A stretch of 64,000 bases of DNA, taken from Gordius sp. MW1. Taxonomy: Eukaryota > Nematomorpha > Gordioida > Gordea > Gordiidae. The notes under the pieces are model-generated. The model made no database searches. It saw only the letters and a program-made list of their open reading frames with translations, and was not told where the DNA came from. Location: contig OZ038531.1 in NCBI GenBank assembly GCA_964036665.1, positions 4,340,001-4,404,000 of the forward strand, read 5' to 3'. Numbering within the stretch: position 1 is the first letter of the stretch; every line of letters begins with the position of its first letter. This document shows positions 32,359-43,873 of the stretch, one piece after another. The translations under genes were made by a program, and so were the position numbers.

Positions 32359-32950
32359 TTAATAGAATATAAGCATCGGACAACAATCAAATTAGCATTG
32401 ATCCTTATTAATGTTAAGCCCGAGATTTTATTAAAGAAAGTACTAGTTCGTTAATTGTTATTGTTATATTTTAAACATAATTTCAAATATTTTTTTATTT
32501 CAAAGTTACCCTATATACAGATATATAATTTTCGGCTGATCGAGTAGGAAAATTAAACAAAGCGCTGAGTCGGGTTAATAAAATAAATCAATTTGGCCCG
32601 TGTGTGGATTGCGGCTAAATTTGGAATCTGTAGGCCAGAAAAAATACGTGTCTAGTTGCCTAACATAAATCTTAACCACAAATAATTATTTCAAATACAA
32701 TTCCTATATTTAATTTTCACACATTCATTTTAGTGTGGAATGGGGTAGGGAAGCGAAAACGCTTTTTTGGACTCCACGCTCAGGGCTGAGAGTTTACTTA
32801 ATAGTTAATAGTCAACAGTTATTTTTCACTTTTGCAATAACTTTTAAACACTTTCAAAGTATTTGACATTCTAAGTTGTACATCAATTTTTTAAGCAAGT
32901 GTATATTAAAATATGGCTAAGTAAATCTAACATTTATTCTACAAATCATC
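32359..32950. other. No coding signal; upstream region of the candidate secreted gene
   Basis: This is AT-rich sequence between composite copy 2 and the ATG at 32951. It would contain the promoter of the plus-strand gene. No defined element is recognised. Confidence 0.35.
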
Positions 32951-33854
32951 ATGCAATTGTCTTTACTGTGCATACTTTTGAGCGCTTTTGCATCGGAATC
33001 TAACCAAGAATCAATCGTTCAAAGTAAATATAAAAATACCTATTTTTATTTTTTTTATTATAGAAATGTGTAGCGCCCAGGCCAAACATTCTAAGATGAG
33101 CAATTTTTTTTGATGAATTGAAAGAAAAAAAGTTATATAAAAATATAAATTTTATATCGTTTAGAAACATTTATTAACCATTTTTTGATTAGTATGAGTG
33201 ATATAGCTGAATTTCTCAAAACAACTAACAAGGTGGAATTCGTTTTTAACGGCGTTAGATCTATGAAATTCATGCCAATCATGAAACCAGATGATGGTGA
33301 GGCAATCGGATATTTAATAAAGAAAAAGATATTTCGATGAAGATGGATAGCGATGTAAATAACTATAACAATACAATTTTAAAATAAAACATCACTCTTT
33401 GACCAACTAATAATTCTATATTTAAAATATTGTTTAGCACCAAAATCTAAGCTCACCCTACAATATTTGTCTAATGAGGGAAAGCATTTGCAAAATAGCA
33501 TTACTACTAATTCAATGGTATATAATAATAAAAAGCGATATCATATCTTATTTATGCAATTTTTCAATTAGACTACGGTGACGCAAAAAGGTAACGATAT
33601 AGTGGTCGTGGATGGAAGAAATGAACCACATAGCTCTCTAAATAAATACTTAACTGGAATTGTATCACCTGTAAGATACACCGTAACTAAGCACAACTTT
33701 ATTTTCCAAGTCGATTCAATTCGAATGACGATGCGCAAGAGTAAATTATCATGTTAACACATCAAACTAATGTCAAATATATTTTTCTTTCTCAATCAAC
33801 TAAAACGTTTATATTTATTTAGGTCACACGAAGAGGAAGAGGAATTGTAAATGA
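32951..33854 (+). CDS. Candidate secreted protein, six exons, 162 residues
   Basis: Exons 32951-33023, 33101-33131, 33193-33296, 33438-33517, 33572-33740 and 33823-33854 join with consistent phases and no stop to give 162 residues. The start MQLSLLCILLSAFASES reads as a signal peptide. The middle contains KVEFVFNGVRSMKFMPIMKP and TTVTQKGNDIVVVDGRNEPH, and the end is basic (HTKRKRNCK). There is a KRKR dibasic run but no transmembrane segment after the signal. The family is unknown. The least certain exon is the second: its acceptor lacks a pyrimidine tract. A better acceptor at 33061-33063 would give a longer exon that hits a stop in an 8-T run, so a one-base homopolymer error there would also explain the data. 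All other donors are GTAAAT, GTGAGG, GTATAT or similar. Confidence 0.5.
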
Positions 33855-34404
33855 AAAATTTGACTATGGCGACTATTAATTTACATATGCTTTTATATGA
33901 TATTCCTTCTTAAAATCATACGAATTTTTATATTTCACTACCTTTATTGTTTTTTCTTAATGCTTAACTACTCTTAATTTGCTTTTATTTTTCTTTAAAA
34001 TTCATCTTTATTATCATATAATAATTTCTTTTATACCGCTAATGTCTTATTGCTTATGAATTAATAAATCTTCAAATATGTGTACATATGACTCAAACAC
34101 CATAATTAGAGAATTTTATTGCATTCAAAAAATAAACTATTCAACTTTTTTGTGGATTTAAACTTTAGTACCCCTGTATATTATTTAATAAAATAATGGA
34201 GTAAAATTAAATACAATAAACCCATTTATAATATTGAATACAATAAACTAATAACTCAAGATAATTGGAATAAGATACAGTTTCATATCATCTTAATTAA
34301 GTTTAAAAAGTGCCACCAAGACAACTGAGTTACTATATTAATTAGATTCAATAAAAGTGTTGGAAATAAATAGGCCAAATTGAACGTTGAAACCCATTTC
34401 TATC
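33855..34404. other. 3' flank of the secreted gene; no other gene seen
   Basis: AATAAA-like signals occur at about 34063 and 34126, suitable for polyadenylation of the upstream gene. Otherwise this is AT-rich sequence with nothing recognised. Confidence 0.35.
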
Positions 34405-34847
34405 TATAGACTAGATAGACTACTTATGCCATATGTTCCATATGGTAAGTTGTGTGTCAAATTTTCCTCCATTTGAAGACCAATACTGGTGTATTTCACT
34501 CCAGGTAATTTTGCGCTACAACAATCACTTTACCTTCCTCACTAGTCTATAAATTTGAACGAACGTCAATAAATCAATATTATACAAAATATAGATGACG
34601 CTATAAAAATAAATAAACTTTCATCAAAGTTTTTACATTTTTAATTTTTATGTAATGTGTAACTAATATTTATTTTAAAATCTGTTTTTAATATCTACAT
34701 AATTCAAAAATTTTTTATTTACCTTTCAAGATTATTTAATTTAAAAGAATTACTAATATCTATATAATCACCATTTTACCATGGTAACATAAAAATGGTA
34801 GAATGGTAAACATTTTGTGCGTGGATGAGCAGTCTATCTAGTCTATG
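34405..34847. mobile_element. MITE with TATAGACTAGATAGAC ends
   Basis: TATAGACTAGATAGACTACT at the left is inverted as GCAGTCTATCTAGTCTATG at the right. The flanks TTTCTATC (34397-34404) and TTTCTACC (34848-34855) agree at 7 of 8 positions. Related ends occur at 50-75, 8697-8725 and 22755. Confidence 0.65.
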
Positions 34848-34855
34848 TTTCTACC

Positions 34856-35352
34856 AAGCTAAGAGTCATATAATCCTATAGAGTCTTGAGGGAATAATGG
34901 GTTATTTATTAAAAAGGATGTTTTAAATATGTAAATTCTTAAAATAGATTAAAGCTGTTGTCAAAATTTAAAATTTCTCGAATGTTTACTACTATTTTTA
35001 AATAAAATCTTCTGTAATCAACTTTGTTTTTCAACAGTTCCAACACAACACACCCGCATGCTTGGTTATGCTTTAAGTTATGTATTTACATGTGATTGTG
35101 TAAATTGCGATTTTTTTAATTACACCTAGGCCGTTCAACGGCGCTTGGAAAAAAATGGATTGAGAATATGACCTAATGTAATCTTGCAATAAATATGAGA
35201 TGTTTCGACCATAAAAACGCGTCTTAAAAGATATAAAGAATACTGATTTATCTGATTGATCTTTTTGCAGATTGAGTTTAAGATGTCTATTGCTAAAACT
35301 TATTGAACACATCGCTTACCCTTATTTTTTTCGATCATATAATTAAAAAACT
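34856..35352. other. No gene assigned; overlapping minus-strand open frames
   Basis: Around 35073-35312 two minus-strand frames are open over the same bases. One gives KTRFYGRNISYLLQDY, the other VLAIDILNSICKKINQ. Neither has clear splice support or a recognised family. Confidence 0.3.
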
Positions 35353-36876
35353 GAGGCCTTCGGCCCTCGTGGGAAGGGGGAGAAGGGAAAGGGAGGAGGG
35401 GAAGGGAAGGGGGACGACTCATCTATACTCCGTATAAATGTATCATATTAGCTATGCAATTTATGGGCGAGAAAAGTGGGAAGGGGCGATAATGCCTATA
35501 GGGGGGTATTAAATGCCTAATGATTAATTAATTATTTATACAAATTTTCCATTTATAGGCAAAATTTAATATAGGCAAAATGTAATATAGGCAAGGGTTA
35601 GGGTTAGATTTAGTGTTTGCATCTAGTTGCGTATTATTACATTAGTTTTTATGGCCTTTAGTGATTATGGGTCTAACAAACATTATATTATAAAACATCA
35701 CAATGTTAAGAATTTGCAGAATCGTTGGGAGAAATTTTTTGTAAAATTTGAACAATTTTTAATTAAAAAAAATCAAAAATTTAGCCAATGGTTATTTTTT
35801 CTCCATTGGTCAATACCAACAGATAATCTATAAGTCAATGATAGCCAAAAAAAAACGGAAAAAAATATTTTGATGCTCACTTTGGCCAATGGTCATTTTT
35901 TCCATTGGCCAGCAGCCAGCACACGGTAAAAGTGGATATAAATTCATAAGAGTAAAAAAAAACGAAAAAAAAATTTTCGAAACACATTTTGGCCAATAGT
36001 CATTTTTTTCCATTGGTCAGCAGCCAGGACACGGTAAATGTGGATATAAATTCATAATAGTCAAAAAAAAACGAAAAAAAAATTTTCGCACATTTTGGCC
36101 AATGGTCATTTTATTCCATTGGTCAGCAGCCAGCGGACGGCCAAAAAGTCATAATAGCAATGGTAGGAACAGGTACAATCATAATAGTCAAAAAAAAAAC
36201 GAAAAAAAATTTTCGAATCACATTTTGGCCAATGGTCATTTTTTCCATCGGTCAGGAGCCAGCGGACGGCCAAAAATTCTTATTATCAATGATAGTAACA
36301 AGAACAATCATAAGAGTCAAAAAAAACTCCGGGATTCTAACCCAAAAACTAGTTAAATTGCATAGCAATTAAAAGTAAACAATTTTTGTTTATGTTTATT
36401 ATATAACATTGGTCAGCAGCCAGCGGACGGCCAAAAAGTCATAATAGCAATGGTAGGAACAGGAACAATCATAATAGTCAAAAAAAAACGAAAAAAATAA
36501 TTTCGATTCACATTTTGGCCAATGGTCATTTTTTCCATCGGTCAGAAGCCAGCGGACGGCCAAAAATTCTTATTATCAATGATAGTAACAAGAACAATCA
36601 TAAGAGTCAAAAAAAACTCCGGGATTCTAACTAAAAAACTAGTTAAATTGCATAGCTATTAAAAGTAAACAACTTTTATTTATGTTTATTATATAATAGA
36701 TAATTTAACAAATCTTATATATAACAAGGGAGATAGAGATGAGGGGTGGGGCACCTCTTTCTTATGCATCAATTTAAAAAATCGATAATTTAATATTCCC
36801 AATGCAAATAAATAGGGTAAACAACGGACGACGGACAACGGACAACCAAAAAACGAGCCCATAAATTGCATAGCAA
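35353..36876 (+). repeat. Composite GCATAGCAATT repeat, copy 3
   Basis: The head GCCTTCGGCCCTCGTGGGAA is at 35356. The left inverted end, TTAGCTATGCAATTTATGGG, is slightly changed at about 35448, and the right end finishes at 36876. It contains the short ORF (35627-35833), two blocks of CCAAT tandem units (35780-36290 and 36410-36590), each followed by the B-box-like GGGATTCTAAC, and the GGGGCACCTCTTTCTTATGC tail. The internal block duplication is specific to this copy. Confidence 0.82.
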
Positions 36877-37222
36877 TTAAAAGCTTGAGGCGCAAATATT
36901 TGGCCGTATTCTCAGAGTTAATTTTAGGTTGTATGACGAATGCCCGTTATATATTGATATAGATGAATTTGCTTTCTAGTGTTTAACTATTGAGTTGCTA
37001 AAACGCTTTTGCCCATACAAATCCTTTTTTTAAAGGTTAACATAACATATATTTGACTTTACATAATTTTAATCTAAATTTGCCTAAATTTTAATGCAAG
37101 AAAAATCTCAATTAAATTTATTTCTCTGCTCGAGATTTCTAATATAATTGTTCTGTAAATAACAGACAAGTAATGTGGAGTACTTAGACTAATATTAATT
37201 AAAATATCAAAAGTAAGAATAT

Positions 37223-38589
37223 AACTCGGGCCTTCGGCCCTCGTGGGAAGGGGGAGAAGGGAAGGGAAGAGGGGAAGAGAAGGGCGGACGACTCATCTGT
37301 ACTTCGTATAAATGTATCATATTTGCTATGCAATTTATGGGCGAGAAAGGTGGGAAGGGGCGAGAATGCCTATAGGGGGGTATTAAATGCCTAATGATTA
37401 ATTAATTATTTATACAAATTTTCCATTTATAGGCAAAATGTAATATAGGCAAAATGTAATATAGGCAAGGGTTAGGGTCAGATTTAGTGTTTGCATCTAG
37501 TTGCGTATTACATTAGTTTTTATGGCCTTTAGTGATTATGGGTCTAACAAACATTATATTATAAAACATCACAATGTTAAGAATTTGCAGAATTGTTGGG
37601 AGAAATTTTTTGTTGAATTTGAACAATTTTTAATTAAAAAATCAAAAATTTGACCAATGGTCATTTTTTCTCTATTGGTCAGTACCAACAGATACACTAT
37701 AAGTCAATGATAGCCAAAAAAACGGAAAAAAAAATTTTGATGCTCACTTTGGCAAATGGTCATTTTTTACCATTGGTCAGCAGCCAGCACACGGTAAAAG
37801 TGGATATAAATTCATAAGAGTAAAAAAAACGAAAAAAAATTTTTCAAATCACATTTTGGCCAATGGTCATTTTTTTCCATTGGTCAGCAGCCAGGACACG
37901 GTAAAAGTGGATATACATTCATAATAGTCAAACAAAAAAACGAAAAAAAAGTTTTCGAATCACATTTTGGCCAATGGTCATTTTATTCCATTGGTCAGCA
38001 GCCAGCGGACGGCCAAAAAGTCATAATAGCAATGGTAGGCAGGAACAATCATAATAGTCAAAAAAAAACGAAAAAAATAATTTCGATTCACATTTTGGCC
38101 AATGGTCATTTTTTCCATCGGTCAGGAGCCAGCGGACGGCCAAAAAGTCATAATAGCAAAGGTAGTAACAGGAACAATCATAATAGTCAAAAAAAACGAA
38201 AAAATAAACTTGGATTCACATTTTGGCCAATGGTCATTTTTTTCATTGGTCAGCAGCCAGCGGACGGCCAAAAAGTCTTATTATCAATGATAGTAACAAG
38301 AACAATCATAAGAGTCAAAAAACTCCGGGATTCTAACCCAAAAACTAGTTAAATTGCATAGCAATTAAAAGTAAACAACTTTTATTTATGTTTATTATAT
38401 AATAATTTAACGTAGCAATTAAAACCCGACCCCGCCCGAAAGCGAGGGAGATAGAGATAAGGGGTGGGGCACCTCTTATGCATTAATTTAAAAAATCGAT
38501 AACCTAATATACCCAATGCAAATAGATAGGAGGGTAACGGACGGACGGACAACGGACAACTAAAAACGAGCCCATAAATTGCATAGCAA
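37223..38589 (+). repeat. Composite GCATAGCAATT repeat, copy 4
   Basis: The head is at 37229, with inverted ends at 37323 and 38589. The order of head, short ORF block, CCAAT tandem units (37640-38270), B-box-like sequence (38325), GGGGCACCTCTTATGCATTA and GGACGGAC tail is the same as in copy 2. It is the best-preserved uninterrupted copy here and suitable as a family reference. Confidence 0.85.
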
Positions 38590-38968
38590 TTAATAATATT
38601 TATAAAAATTTTTAGAGATGGCTATACTTAAGAGATTTAATATGTCAAACCTTAAATATTGATTTTTATAGCTATTATATGATAGTATATTTTTTCATTT
38701 AATTAGGACTAAATTAAATATAGTAGAAATTGTATAAGTTATTTAAATGTTGAAAAATTTTCCATAATTTTTAATAAAGTTAACAATTTTACTAGTATTT
38801 TTACAGCCTTAAAACGCAAAGTTTTTGCTACTATTGACCATTCTACCCCCAACCCCTTTATACTATCAACTTTCGCAAATAAAAATAAGAAAAAAATAGT
38901 TAACAGATTTGTAATTAAATCATTAGGCTGGCACATGAGCTCTGCTCAGTGTAACCTTTAGGTGACGT

Positions 38969-39208
38969 CATGGGCGTACCCAGGGGGGGGGGGGGAAGCC
39001 CCCCCCCTAATTTAAAAAAAAAATCTCAATACAAAAACCCTTAGAAATTAAAAAAATTTGGATAGTCGAGACCTTTTTTATTGCTCTCAGGAAAATTTTT
39101 GGATAGTCGAGACCTTTTATTTTTTTTTTTTGCTCTCAGGAATTTGGCAAGTCGAGACATTTTTTTTAACTGCCCCCCCCCCTAATTCAAAACCTGGGTA
39201 CGCCCATG
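38969..39208. mobile_element. CATGGGCGTACCC MITE with exact 8-bp duplication
   Basis: CATGGGCGTACCCAGGGGGG and CTGGGTACGCCCATG are inverted termini. GGTGACGT flanks both sides (38961-38968, 39209-39216). The interior has repeated GCTCTCAGGAAAATTTTTGG and GTCGAGACCTTTT segments. Confidence 0.85.
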
Positions 39209-39822
39209 GGTGACGTTCAACTTTAAGACAAAATTCGAAGTTTTTAAGCAATCATATGATATTGAAATTACTATCAAAATGTTGGAAAAATTATACAGAT
39301 TTTGAGTATGTATATTAAGTTGTAGAAACTTATTGTTAAGTAAACATAAATATTAAATAAAAAAGGCAGGTCAGAATTGCGATTTTTCGAGTTTAAAACA
39401 AGTTTAATTCAAGAAAAAAGGAAGAAGTAATAAAATTGTTTCAGATAATTTATCCCAATCCAATCTTTCAAATTTAATATAAAAAATGTTTTTATTTTTA
39501 GTATTTTTGAGGAGTGTTTCTAAAGTTGCGTCCCCTACAGGTGTGCCTGTCGAGTTAAAGACTTTAATTTGCTTGAAAGTTGAACGTCATCTATAGTTTA
39601 CACTGGGCAAAGTTGTTAGCGTAATATTCTTAATGATTTAATTTTATATGAATCCTTTAATGATTTTTCTTCTTCTTTTTATCGCAAAAGTTGATAGAAT
39701 ATCGGGAGTGGAATTAGAATAGTCAGGGATAGCAGAAATGTTGTGCCCTTGGTAAAATCATTTTTCATTTTATTAATCTTGATAAGAAATAAGGCAACAC
39801 TACATACGACGGTCCCAAGTCC
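39209..39822. other. No gene recognised
   Basis: This is AT-rich sequence between a MITE and the RTE-like element, without a convincing exon. The 5' boundary of the RTE-like element probably lies near its end. Confidence 0.35.
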
Positions 39823-40888
39823 GTGTGGTCAGGTCGGAAACCGGCTATAAAAACCAACTCCAAAATTATGATAGTTTTAAACAAGATTTTACAAGAAAAG
39901 GCTAGGGCGTCCTCCACAAACGACGCAAAGAATGCGAATAACCTGCTGGAATGTGGGAACGTTGACGGGGAAGAGCATCGAGGTGGCACAAATGCTAAAA
40001 AAAGAAAGGTACACATCTCCTGCCTACAAGAGACAAGGTGGAACGGAACGAAAGCTCGGGAATTAGGAAAAGGATACAAGCTTTTCTACAGTGGGTCACC
40101 AAATCGTAGAAACGGGGTCGGTATCGTTCTAAGCAAATCGTTCAAGGACAAGGTGGTGGAAGTCAAGCGTTCGACAGGCTAATGTGGGTGAAGACTGCAG
40201 AGGGGCCTCCTAACCGTTATGTGCGCGTATGCTCCCCAAATTGGGTGTTCGGAATCAGGGAAAGACATATTCTTCGATTGATTGGAAAAGGAAATACAAG
40301 GAATAGGACAGGAAGAAAGGCTAATTATTGGGGCAGATTTAGACGCTCACGTAGGGAAAGATCGCCTCGGGTATGAACGCAATCATGGAGGCTATGGGCA
40401 TGGTCTGAAGAACAAAGAAGGGGAAAACTTTTCCAAATATCCCATGCATATGACATGGCGATCGTTAACCCCTATTTTCAAAAACGCGGAGATCATATTG
40501 TGACCTATAGAAGTGGGAAGCATTTCAATCAAATTGACTATTTGCTTTTACGGCGAAAGGACTTATGGAGTATCAAAGATTGCAAAGTAAAACCGGGAGA
40601 AGAAATCGTCAGGCAACATCGTCGGATCTTGACAGAAGAGTATTTCCCGAAAGAAGAAAGGTATATGAACCTCGAATTCGATACGAAAGGCTAAAGGATA
40701 CGTCGACGAACGAAGAATACCATCAAAAAGCCTCCTCACTCTTGGGTGCAAGAAAGTTGCAAAGAGACGTAGACGATGATTGGGACACGCTATCTAAGGA
40801 CATTAAGGGAACAGCGATTCGTGTTCTAAGACAGACCAAAGGAGGCAAAGCTATGAATAGGGAACTATGGTGGTGGGAAATCGGTTAA
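39823..40888 (+). pseudogene. Endonuclease domain of the RTE-like element, frameshifted
   Basis: The motifs appear in order but in several frames: ISCLQETRWNGTKARE with the catalytic glutamate and RNGVGIVLSK (frame ending 40182), ERLIIGADLDAHVGKDRLGY (40282-40503), then TYRSGKHFNQIDYLLLRRKD (40455-40694). These match the APE-type endonuclease of RTE-like and BovB-like elements. Frame shifts fall near 39960, 40180, 40450 and 40570. Confidence 0.8.
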
Positions 40889-40928
40889 GGATTTTATCGA
40901 AAGAAAGAAAAATCTATATAGACAGACG

Positions 40929-42038
40929 GTGGCATCAAAAAAATCAGAGAATTATCAAGAATATAGGGACGCAAAGAGGGCCGCAAAAAAGGCCCTTGCA
41001 AAAGCGAAGAATGCCGCCTACACCGAGATGACAAACAAACTGGATCATAAAGGGGTCGATAGGCTTATGTACAAATTGGCCAAGATAAGGGAGAAGAAAA
41101 GTCGCGATGTCGCAGTTCAACAAATAGTGAAAAACGAGAAGGGTCAAACCTTAATCAAGCCGAAAGAAGTGATGAAAAGGTGGAAAGGATATTTTAAGAA
41201 ACTTATGAATATTGCAAATGACAACGATTCCCTTCCCAAAATTGTGCCAAATATAAGTATGGTCGAACTCTTTCAGGAGGACGAAGTTAGGACACAGATG
41301 AACAAAATGCAAAAAGAAGCAAATGGTGTAGATGGAATACCTATGGAAGCATTGCTCGGATGTCGTGAAGAAGGAGTCACCACCATAACGAACCTCCTTA
41401 ACAAGATATTGGTAGAAGAGCGAATTCCTAATCAATGGAGAGCAAGCACGATTATACCCTTATTTAAAGGCAAAGGAGACCCTCAAGAATGTGGCAATTA
41501 CAGAGGTATCAAGCTAACTTGCCATTCCTTGAAGATTATAGATAGGATCTTAGTAACAATGAAAAACGAGGTGGAAATATCGGCTAATCAATTCGGATTT
41601 GTGGCCGGCAAATCCACAATCGACCCAATCTTCGCACTAAGACAAATGATTGGTGAAAAGAGGAAAGACCTACATATGGTCTTTATCGACTTGGAGAAAG
41701 CTTATGACACGGTCCCCCGCGATTTAATATGGTGGTGCCTGAGAAAACAAAATATCCCTGACGCATATATACGGTTTATGAAAAATATTTATGAAGCCTC
41801 AAACTCTTGCGTTAGGACGACAGTTGGACACTCTAAATCTTTTCGGGTTAAAATTGGATTACATCAAAGATCTGCTTTAAGTCCCTTTTTATTTAATATA
41901 ATTATAGACACGATAACGAAGGACAACCAAAGGCCATCGCCATGGTGTATGCTATATGCCGATGACATAGTACTATGCGAGGAAACAAGGGAGAAAGTAT
42001 TCGAAGAAGCCGAAAAGTGGTCAAAGCGTTTAGCTTGA
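40929..42038 (+). pseudogene. Reverse transcriptase domain of the RTE-like element
   Basis: A 369-residue open frame contains GVDGIPMEALL, WRASTIIPLFKGKGDPQECG, NYRGIKL, NQFGFVAGKST, MVFIDLEKAYDTVPRD, SALSPFLFNIIID and the catalytic CMLYADDIVLC. The usual QGS before the second catalytic region reads QRS (GLHQRSALSPF), a probable damaging substitution. The frame is lost at 42038; the C-terminal part continues in another frame. Confidence 0.85.
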
Positions 42039-42564
42039 TATTTTTTAAAGGTCAACGATCGAAAAACGGTATACATGGCAATGAACGGTACAAGCACCCC
42101 ATCGCTGGATGACCATCTAGAGTCCCCAAAAGTAGACAGGTTTACATATCTCGGGCTCAATGCTACATCAAGAGGGAGGTTGCACAACAGAAGTCAATGC
42201 TCGGATCCAAAAAGGATGGCTTAAATAGCGAAGTATATCCGGTGTAATGTGCGACCAGAAAATGCCAATATGGTTGAAGAGCAAAGCTTACAAATCCATC
42301 GTAAGACCGGTGTTACTCTATGGAAGTGAAACATGGGCATTAAACACCACGGAAGGAAAGCTATTACAAGCCACAGAGATGAGAATGATACAATGGAGCT
42401 TGGGGTATACTAAGCTCGACCATATGACTAATCATTTTTTCATGACAAAAATAAGTATTCAATCTATGGCGGTAATGATTAACGAAAATCGGCTAAGGTG
42501 GTATGGGCATATACTAGTGATGGGAAAACGCTTAGCACAAGCGCGCTTAGCATCTCCTCGCTGA
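42039..42564 (+). pseudogene. C-terminal region of the RTE-like element
   Basis: After a frame change the product continues with DRFTYLGLNATSRGR and then, at 42247-42564, SKAYKSIVRPVLLYGSETWA and ENRLRWYGHILVMG. These are typical of the region after the RT in RTE-like elements. A stop and shift near 42180-42240 separate the parts. Confidence 0.78.
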
Positions 42565-42660
42565 TGGTAGTAGCCTATTATATACGCTATGCTACTAGCT
42601 ATAAGCTATAGGAGATGGAAGGTTTGAGACGCTAGAGCTATGGGAGGTATGAGGTGCTAT

Positions 42661-43412
42661 TAGAGCCCTGCACGGGCCGTCCGAAGCACGACCCGGCCCG
42701 ACACGATCGGGCTTCGGGCCGAGCTCGGGCAGAATTTAATAAAACAATCGGGCCTCTGGCTCGAGTCGGGCCTGATGAGGCGGCCTGATCAGAGGCCCGA
42801 TGATATTACTCCGACCAGCCCCCCGAGCCCGCCCCAATATGACTAAAGCAAACTAATCTTTAATAAAATATGATGTAAACATACTTAACTCGATTTTAAA
42901 TAATTATCTTCGTACACCATACATATTATAGCTTCCAAGCTTCAGCTTTTTCCCCTTGTCTTTAATATTTTGACCTAAATTGCAAATCTTATTCTAGTGT
43001 TAAATATATTTATAGTAGCTATTACTTTAGAAATAAAATAAGGAAACATTTAAAGGTTTTTTATTTAAAACTGTTATATAAAAAATATTTTTTAAAGTTA
43101 GATTTCCAGTTTTAAATTATTAGCTGAATAAATTGTAGCGAGTGAAAATGAAAATTTTATTTCAAATTTATCCTAGTTGTAAATTAAGGGTAATAACAAT
43201 TTAATGCATTATGTATTTATTTGGTAAAATCATTTTCAACAAATTTAAAATAAATTTTTGAAATTTTTCTATGTGAAAAATCGGGTCGGGCTCGAGTCGG
43301 GCCAAAAATAAAAAAGTTGCTCGAGCTCGGGCCGGGCTCGGGCAAAATAAAAACTGAGACGTCGGGCTCGGGCCGGGCTTGGGCAAAAAAAAATTCATTT
43401 TGCAGGGCTCTA
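42661..43412. mobile_element. hAT-type MITE (TAGAGCCCTGCACGGG ends)
   Basis: TAGAGCCCTGCACGGGCCGT at the left is inverted as TTTTGCAGGGCTCTA at the right. GGTGCTAT flanks both sides exactly (42653-42660, 43413-43420). Both ends are rich in CGGGC and CGGGCC; the interior is AT-rich. It has no transposase. Confidence 0.9.
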
Positions 43413-43420
43413 GGTGCTAT

Positions 43421-43500
43421 AAGCTATGGGAGATGGGAGGTTTGAGGCGCTAAAGCTATAGCCGATAGCACTTCAATGCGCTAGAGCCATAGCACGGCGC
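43421..43500. repeat. GCTATGGGAGATGGGAGGTT-type repeat flanking the MITE
   Basis: The motifs GCTATAAGCTAT, GGAGATGGGAGGTTTGAG and CGCTAAAGCTATA recur on both sides of the MITE (42575-42660 and here), suggesting a short degenerate tandem repeat that was its insertion site. Confidence 0.5.
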
Positions 43501-43707
43501 TAACATTGATAATAATTTTTTTAATTGTTTATTATATATTAAAATGCATGTTGTGCGCTACCTGCCTTTCATTTATTTCTATATCTATTTAACAACTTTT
43601 CCTGTGAAAATATAATTTTTTTTGCCCTATCTCACCATCTAACTAATCTTAAGCTTAACACCGATTTATTTTAATATTTTTGCATGACATTAATTTATGT
43701 ACTTTGC

Positions 43708-43873
43708 CATGGGCGTAGCCAGCTTTGGAATTAGAAGGGGTAATAATAATTTAGGGAGGGGCAAAATGAACATTTTTTGAAATTTTAGCCACAATTTTAA
43801 TGAATTTCAACAATTTTCTAGAATTAGAGGGGGGCAGCCGCCCCTCCCTGCCCCCCCCCTGGCTACGCCCATG
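43708..43873. mobile_element. CATGGGCGTAGCC MITE with exact 8-bp duplication
   Basis: CATGGGCGTAGCCAGCTTTG and CCCCCTGGCTACGCCCATG are inverted termini. TACTTTGC flanks both sides (43700-43707, 43874-43881). The core has AATAATTTAGGGAGGGGCAA and AATGAATTTCAACAATTTTC. Confidence 0.88.

Larger units (their letters stand above)
39823..42564 (+). mobile_element. RTE-like non-LTR retrotransposon, broken
   Basis: This is a coding remnant of one element with an apurinic endonuclease domain followed by reverse transcriptase and the C-terminal region typical of RTE-like proteins. Base composition is clearly less AT-rich than the surroundings, as expected for a recent arrival. At least four frame changes and several stops interrupt it, so it is dead. 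No LTRs are present. A 3' microsatellite or poly(A) tail was not clearly seen, and it runs into GCTATAAGCTATAGGAGATG repeats after 42565. Confidence 0.85.

Noticed and set aside
29898..38589. Regularly spaced repeats that could be mistaken for a CRISPR array.
   Set aside because: Units are 110-130 bases, imperfect, with conserved rather than unique spacers, and the genome is an animal one with introns.
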